Assembly (NCBI GenBank): GCA_019418235.1
Contig: DYCH01000048.1
Location: 13,272-37,696 of the forward strand
From: Sutterella sp.
Lineage (GTDB): Bacteria; Pseudomonadota; Gammaproteobacteria; Burkholderiales; Burkholderiaceae_F
Direction: 5' to 3'
Length of the DNA: 24,425 nt
Shown here: positions 21,341 to 24,425 of the stretch, piece by piece
How the letters are laid out: each line of letters starts with the position of its first letter
How positions within the stretch are numbered: the stretch's first letter is position 1
Notes under the pieces: generated by a model
The model's input: only the letters and a program-made list of their open reading frames with translations
Told to the model about the DNA's origin: nothing
The model's database searches: none
Translations under genes and position numbers: made by a program

Positions 21341-22603
21341 TTAAGCGCGAATTGGCAAAAGCGGATCAAAGCCGTCCATGCCCGATAAAGCCAAAGCGGT
21401 TAAGAAAATTAATTGAGGCCCAAGATGAATATCTTCTTTGACGAAGTATTCGTTCATCGTGTGGTTGTTGACTTGTTGGCCACCGGCGGACAAGCACGTA
21501 GCGGGAATGCCTTGGCTAACCGGATAGTTCGCGTCCGTTGACGAGAACGTGTATTTGGTCATTTCAATGCCAAGTGCCTTTTGAGCAGAGCGCGCGACTT
21601 GCAAAAGCGTGCAGTCGTGAGAAAGTTGTCCCGCAGGACGGTCGCCAATTTGAGTCTTCGTGATTTTCAACAACTTAATGTCTTCATCCACGTTCCAGTA
21701 ACTGTTTTCTTCTTCAACAGCTTCATCAAAACACTTCAAAATACGGGCTTCAATATCCAAGAGATCTTGGTTATCCAAGCTTCTCATATCAATATCAACC
21801 TCACAGTGCGGAGCGATGGTATTGACGCTCGTGCCCCCCTTAATCATCCCGATTGTAAAGGTCGTGCGAGACTCTTGAGGGGTTTTGAGTTTGGCAACTT
21901 TGGCGCCTGCAATGCACATGGCATGAATGGCACTCGGAGTTGTGCCAAAGTTGGCAAAGGAGTGACCGCCTTTGCCGTCAAAGCTGATACGCCAGCGGTG
22001 AGAGCCGATAGCAGAGTACAAAATACGACCGACATCGGTGTTATCAACAGCAATGAAAGCATCAACGTGGTTATGAGCATTAAAGAATTTGGAACCACGC
22101 GTATCGCCATTGCCTTCTTCGCCGACCGTTCCGACAAAGTAAATGTCGCCTTTGGGTTGAATTCCCGTGCGGGTAAAGCAGCGAATCGTTTGTAAAAGCG
22201 CACGGACACCAGAGCTGTTATCGCCAATGCCGGGAGCGTAGTAGATGTTGCCTTCTTGGCGCACTTTGATTTCGGTGCCTGCAGGGAAAACGGTGTCGAT
22301 GTGGGCACCAAAGGCAATCGTGGGGCCATTGTCAGAACCCGTGAGTTTGCCGATGACGTTACCAATTTCATCAATGTTCACGTCCGTTAAACCGTATTTG
22401 CGCATACGACGAGCAATTTCTTCAGCGCGAACGTTTTCTTCAAAAGTAGGGGAAGGCACTTCGCAAATCTCGATTTGCTCTTGCATGGCAAAGTCTGTTT
22501 CATCGAGCGCTAATTGCAGGCCTTCAAGAACTTTAGGATTTTGTTTGAGTGTTTCGACGGCACTAAGAATGGAGGCGTCTAAAGGAGGAAAATCTTTCGT
22601 CAT
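21341..22603 (-). CDS. M20 family zinc metallopeptidase (peptidase T-like)
   Basis: A 420-residue cytoplasmic metallohydrolase of the M20/M25/M40 family, probably an aminopeptidase for short peptides. Zinc and catalytic residues are visible: AHIDTVFP (His101, Asp103), GIGDNSSG with the bridging Asp128, GEEGNGD with Glu162 (base) and Glu163, VDNTD with Asp187, and a late His381 in NNHTMNEY. The lid or dimer domain contains GKGGHSF (His214). All metal ligands are present, so it should be active. It is a single-gene unit: a promoter region of ~150 nt separates it from hydG and a terminator follows. AAAGGA (22614-22619) lies 10 nt before the ATG. Tripeptidase, carboxypeptidase or acetyl-amino acid deacylase activity cannot be told apart here. 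Confidence 0.9.
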   Translation of the reverse strand: MTKDFPPLDASILSAVETLKQNPKVLEGLQLALDETDFAMQEQIEICEVPSPTFEENVRAEEIARRMRKYGLTDVNIDEIGNVIGKLTGSDNGPTIAFGAHIDTVFPAGTEIKVRQEGNIYYAPGIGDNSSGVRALLQTIRCFTRTGIQPKGDIYFVGTVGEEGNGDTRGSKFFNAHNHVDAFIAVDNTDVGRILYSAIGSHRWRISFDGKGGHSFANFGTTPSAIHAMCIAGAKVAKLKTPQESRTTFTIGMIKGGTSVNTIAPHCEVDIDMRSLDNQDLLDIEARILKCFDEAVEEENSYWNVDEDIKLLKITKTQIGDRPAGQLSHDCTLLQVARSAQKALGIEMTKYTFSSTDANYPVSQGIPATCLSAGGQQVNNHTMNEYFVKEDIHLGPQLIFLTALALSGMDGFDPLLPIRA

Positions 22604-22701
22604 GGTTTAAATTTCCTTTGTATCAAAAATTTTGCTTAAACATTTTAACGCTAGGTATTTGGACTGAACGCTAGGAAATACCATGAGCAGTGAATGCGAA
22701 A

Positions 22702-22737
22702 AAAAACTCCAAACATTTTTCAACATTTGGAGTTTTT
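22702..22737 (-). terminator. Rho-independent terminator of hydG
   Basis: AAAAACTCCAAA (22702-22713) and TTTGGAGTTTTT (22726-22737) form a perfect 12-pair stem with a 12-nt loop. On the minus strand the right arm extends into a run of eight T. It lies 18 nt after the hydG stop. Confidence 0.92.
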
Positions 22738-22755
22738 GAGTCTTGGGAGACAGAC

Positions 22756-24174
22756 TTAGAATCTAAAGTCGCGCTCACCGTCTTCAATACGTTGAAGTCG
22801 GATCACTGATGCATTACGAATCTTTTCATGCGGAATCTTCGGAATTTCTGCTTCAATCACGGCGCCCGCAGCAGCCTTGGTTTCCGGACGGGCATAGTCT
22901 TCCAAGTATTCCTTTAACGTCATAATGGCGTTGGCTTGACAGTAGGTGGCAATTTCACCGGTCTTGGCCAATTCCATGAAGCGATCGCCCGTGCGGCCGG
23001 CGCGATAACAAGCCGTGCACCAGCTAGGCAAATAGCCGCCATCGAGCAACCATTTCACCACTTCATCTAACGTACGACGGTCACTCGTTTCAAATTGAGC
23101 GGAGTTGTCTTCCTTTTCTTCTTCGAGCACATAGCCGCCTACGCTCGTGCGAGAGCCACCACTAATTTGAGACACGCCCACTTCCAAGCACTTACCACGC
23201 ACACGAGCCGATTCGCGTGTGGAGATGATCATGCCAGTGTAGGGGACGGCCAAACGAATCAAAGCAACAATCTTTAAGAATAATTCGTCAGGGACGGCGT
23301 TCGTAAACGTGGTCGGATCGATATCATCGGCCGGGCAGATACGCGGAACGCTGATCGTGTGCGGACCCACGCCCCAAGTGGCTTCCAAGTGTTCGGCGTG
23401 CATCAAAAGACCAACGAAGTCGTAACGGCAAAGCGTCAAACCAAAGAGAACGCCTAAGCCCACGTCATCGATACCGCCTTCCATGGCGCGGTCCATGGCT
23501 TCAGTGTGGTAAGCGTAATCACTCTTGGGGCCCTTCGGGTGAAGGAGCTTATATTGTTCTTTGTGGTACGTTTCTTGGAAAAGTTGATACGTACCGATGC
23601 CGGCGTCGTGGAGCTTTTTGTAGTTTTCAACCGTTGTTGCGGCAATGTTGATATTGACGCGACGGATGGCACCGTTTTTGTGCTTAATGGAGTAAATCGT
23701 ATCGATGCATTCCAAGATGTATTCGATCGGGTTGTGACGCGGGTGTTCACCAGCTTCTAACAAAAGGCGCTTGTGGCCCATGTCTTGAAGAGCAACCACT
23801 TCGTGACGAATTTGATCTTGAGTGAGTTTTTTGCGAACAATGTTTTTGTTCTTAGCGTGATACGGGCAGTATGTGCAGGTGTTGATGCAGTGGTTAGATA
23901 AATATAACGGTGCAAACAACACGATACGGTTGCCGTAGATATGCTCTTTAACTTTCTTGGCTGTCTCGAAAATCTTTTCGTTAAGACCTTCATCCTCACA
24001 AGCTAACAAAACGGCTGCTTCACGGTGGGTAAGACCCTTAAAGGCAGCGGCCTTCGCCAACAAAGCATCAATCATTTCATGATCGTTTTTGTGTTTTTGC
24101 GCATAGGCCAGTGTGGCTTCAATTTCTTCGTGAGCGATAAACTCTTCTGCGATTTTAGACTTCGGATTGTACAT
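22756..24174 (-). CDS. hydG: [FeFe]-hydrogenase maturation radical SAM enzyme HydG
   Basis: HydG splits tyrosine by radical SAM chemistry and makes the CO and cyanide ligands for the [FeFe]-hydrogenase H-cluster. The radical SAM cluster motif is CINTCTYC (C-X3-C-X2-C; Cys96, 100, 103 from this start). The C-terminal auxiliary cluster motif CTAC...C has the HydG spacing C-X2-C-X22-C (Cys386, 389, 412). The length of 472 residues fits HydG and not ThiH (about 370-380), which lacks the C-terminal motif. I prefer ATG 24174 because GGAG lies 9 nt upstream. An in-frame ATG five codons earlier (24189) has no ribosome site. A TTGATT/TATCAC pair with 17-nt spacing upstream may be the promoter. No hydE, hydF or hydrogenase gene is in the window. 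Confidence 0.92.
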   Translation of the reverse strand: MYNPKSKIAEEFIAHEEIEATLAYAQKHKNDHEMIDALLAKAAAFKGLTHREAAVLLACEDEGLNEKIFETAKKVKEHIYGNRIVLFAPLYLSNHCINTCTYCPYHAKNKNIVRKKLTQDQIRHEVVALQDMGHKRLLLEAGEHPRHNPIEYILECIDTIYSIKHKNGAIRRVNINIAATTVENYKKLHDAGIGTYQLFQETYHKEQYKLLHPKGPKSDYAYHTEAMDRAMEGGIDDVGLGVLFGLTLCRYDFVGLLMHAEHLEATWGVGPHTISVPRICPADDIDPTTFTNAVPDELFLKIVALIRLAVPYTGMIISTRESARVRGKCLEVGVSQISGGSRTSVGGYVLEEEKEDNSAQFETSDRRTLDEVVKWLLDGGYLPSWCTACYRAGRTGDRFMELAKTGEIATYCQANAIMTLKEYLEDYARPETKAAAGAVIEAEIPKIPHEKIRNASVIRLQRIEDGERDFRF

Positions 24175-24346
24175 GTCAGATTTCTCCATGAATCATCAAT
24201 TTCGGACTAGTTTACTGTCTTTTGTAGAGAAATAAAAGAAGGGTGATAGTAAAAATTGTTAATGAAATCAATGGGTTTTACGATAGGGGTATTTTAAAAC
24301 CCTCTAAAGTGGTATTGATGTTTTTTTCTTTGACACGAGTCAAAAA

Positions 24347-24374
24347 AAGCTCCGGAAATTGCTTTCCAGAGCTT
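24347..24374 (-). terminator. Terminator of a gene upstream of hydG
   Basis: AAGCTC-C-GGAAA and TTTCC-A-GAGCTT pair through 11 pairs with one mismatch and a TTGC loop. On the minus strand the stem is followed by seven T (24342-24348). A second small dyad, TTTGAC/GTCAAA (24329-24344), overlaps the T run. Confidence 0.88.
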
Positions 24375-24397
24375 CAGACTGTTGACAAACCCAAAAA

Positions 24398-24425
24398 TTA
24401 AGGGTTTTCCGAGGGACCTAAATCA
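24398..24425 (-). CDS. Possible C-terminal tail of a minus-strand gene (partial)
   Basis: One minus-strand frame enters the window at its right end and reads about eight codons (…LGPSENP) to a TAA at 24398-24400. A strong terminator follows 23 nt later, as expected for the end of a gene. Too short to identify; the call rests on the frame and the terminator. Confidence 0.4.

Noticed and set aside
21581..22195. 204-codon plus-strand frame inside the M20 peptidase gene
   Set aside because: Antisense to a gene with all catalytic motifs; composition typical of a shadow frame.
1..24425. CRISPR arrays, tRNA or rRNA genes, prophage genes
   Set aside because: No regularly spaced repeats, no tRNA cloverleaf or rRNA stretches, and no phage structural or integrase genes were recognised by reading.

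Overview
The window looks like the chromosome of an anaerobic or microaerophilic Gram-negative proteobacterium. I infer Betaproteobacteria, Burkholderiales, probably the gut family Sutterellaceae, from protein style and lifestyle only; a 16S or whole-genome comparison would be needed to confirm it. Exonuclease I, UvrD with a Tudor-like tail, GlnRS and a classical autotransporter point to a proteobacterium. DcuC, ferrous-iron uptake and HydG point to anaerobic life.

Layout. 1-1083: the 3' part of ftsH, closed by a strong terminator. 1245-4625 (+): two tandem EamA-type transporters and a dcuC-type C4-dicarboxylate carrier. 4778-6247 (+): sbcB (exonuclease I), facing a long autotransporter gene on the minus strand (6332-8698). 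The autotransporter promoter region carries a run of nine G between a perfect -35 box and a weak -10 box, an arrangement typical of phase variation. 8875-10950 (-): glnS, with about 100 extra residues inside the catalytic domain. 11065-13579 (-): a fused FeoA-FeoB ferrous-iron transporter followed 4 nt later by a 51-residue Cys-rich membrane peptide, with a Fur-like box upstream. 13743-16134 (-): a beta-hydroxyacid dehydrogenase and a two-domain aspartate/glutamate racemase, each with its own terminator. 16332-20433 (+): rmlB, rmlC and uvrD. 20439-21340: an accessory patch with a small hypothetical gene, an IS3-family transposase remnant and two diverged direct copies of a ~125-135 bp module. 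Each copy has a promoter-like box pair, a ~75-90 nt transcribed segment and a terminator-like hairpin on the minus strand. 21341-24174 (-): an M20 peptidase and a HydG-type radical SAM enzyme. The last bases probably hold the tail of another minus-strand gene.

How the genes work together. Most are single-gene or two-gene units separated by hairpin terminators, so this is ordinary chromosome rather than a prophage or island. The feo unit is a coherent iron(II) uptake operon. rmlB-rmlC supply two of the four dTDP-rhamnose steps; rmlA and rmlD are not here. dcuC (fumarate/succinate exchange), feo and hydG suit an anaerobe using fumarate respiration and hydrogen metabolism. The most unusual signals are the poly-G promoter of the autotransporter and the duplicated small-RNA-like module downstream of uvrD.
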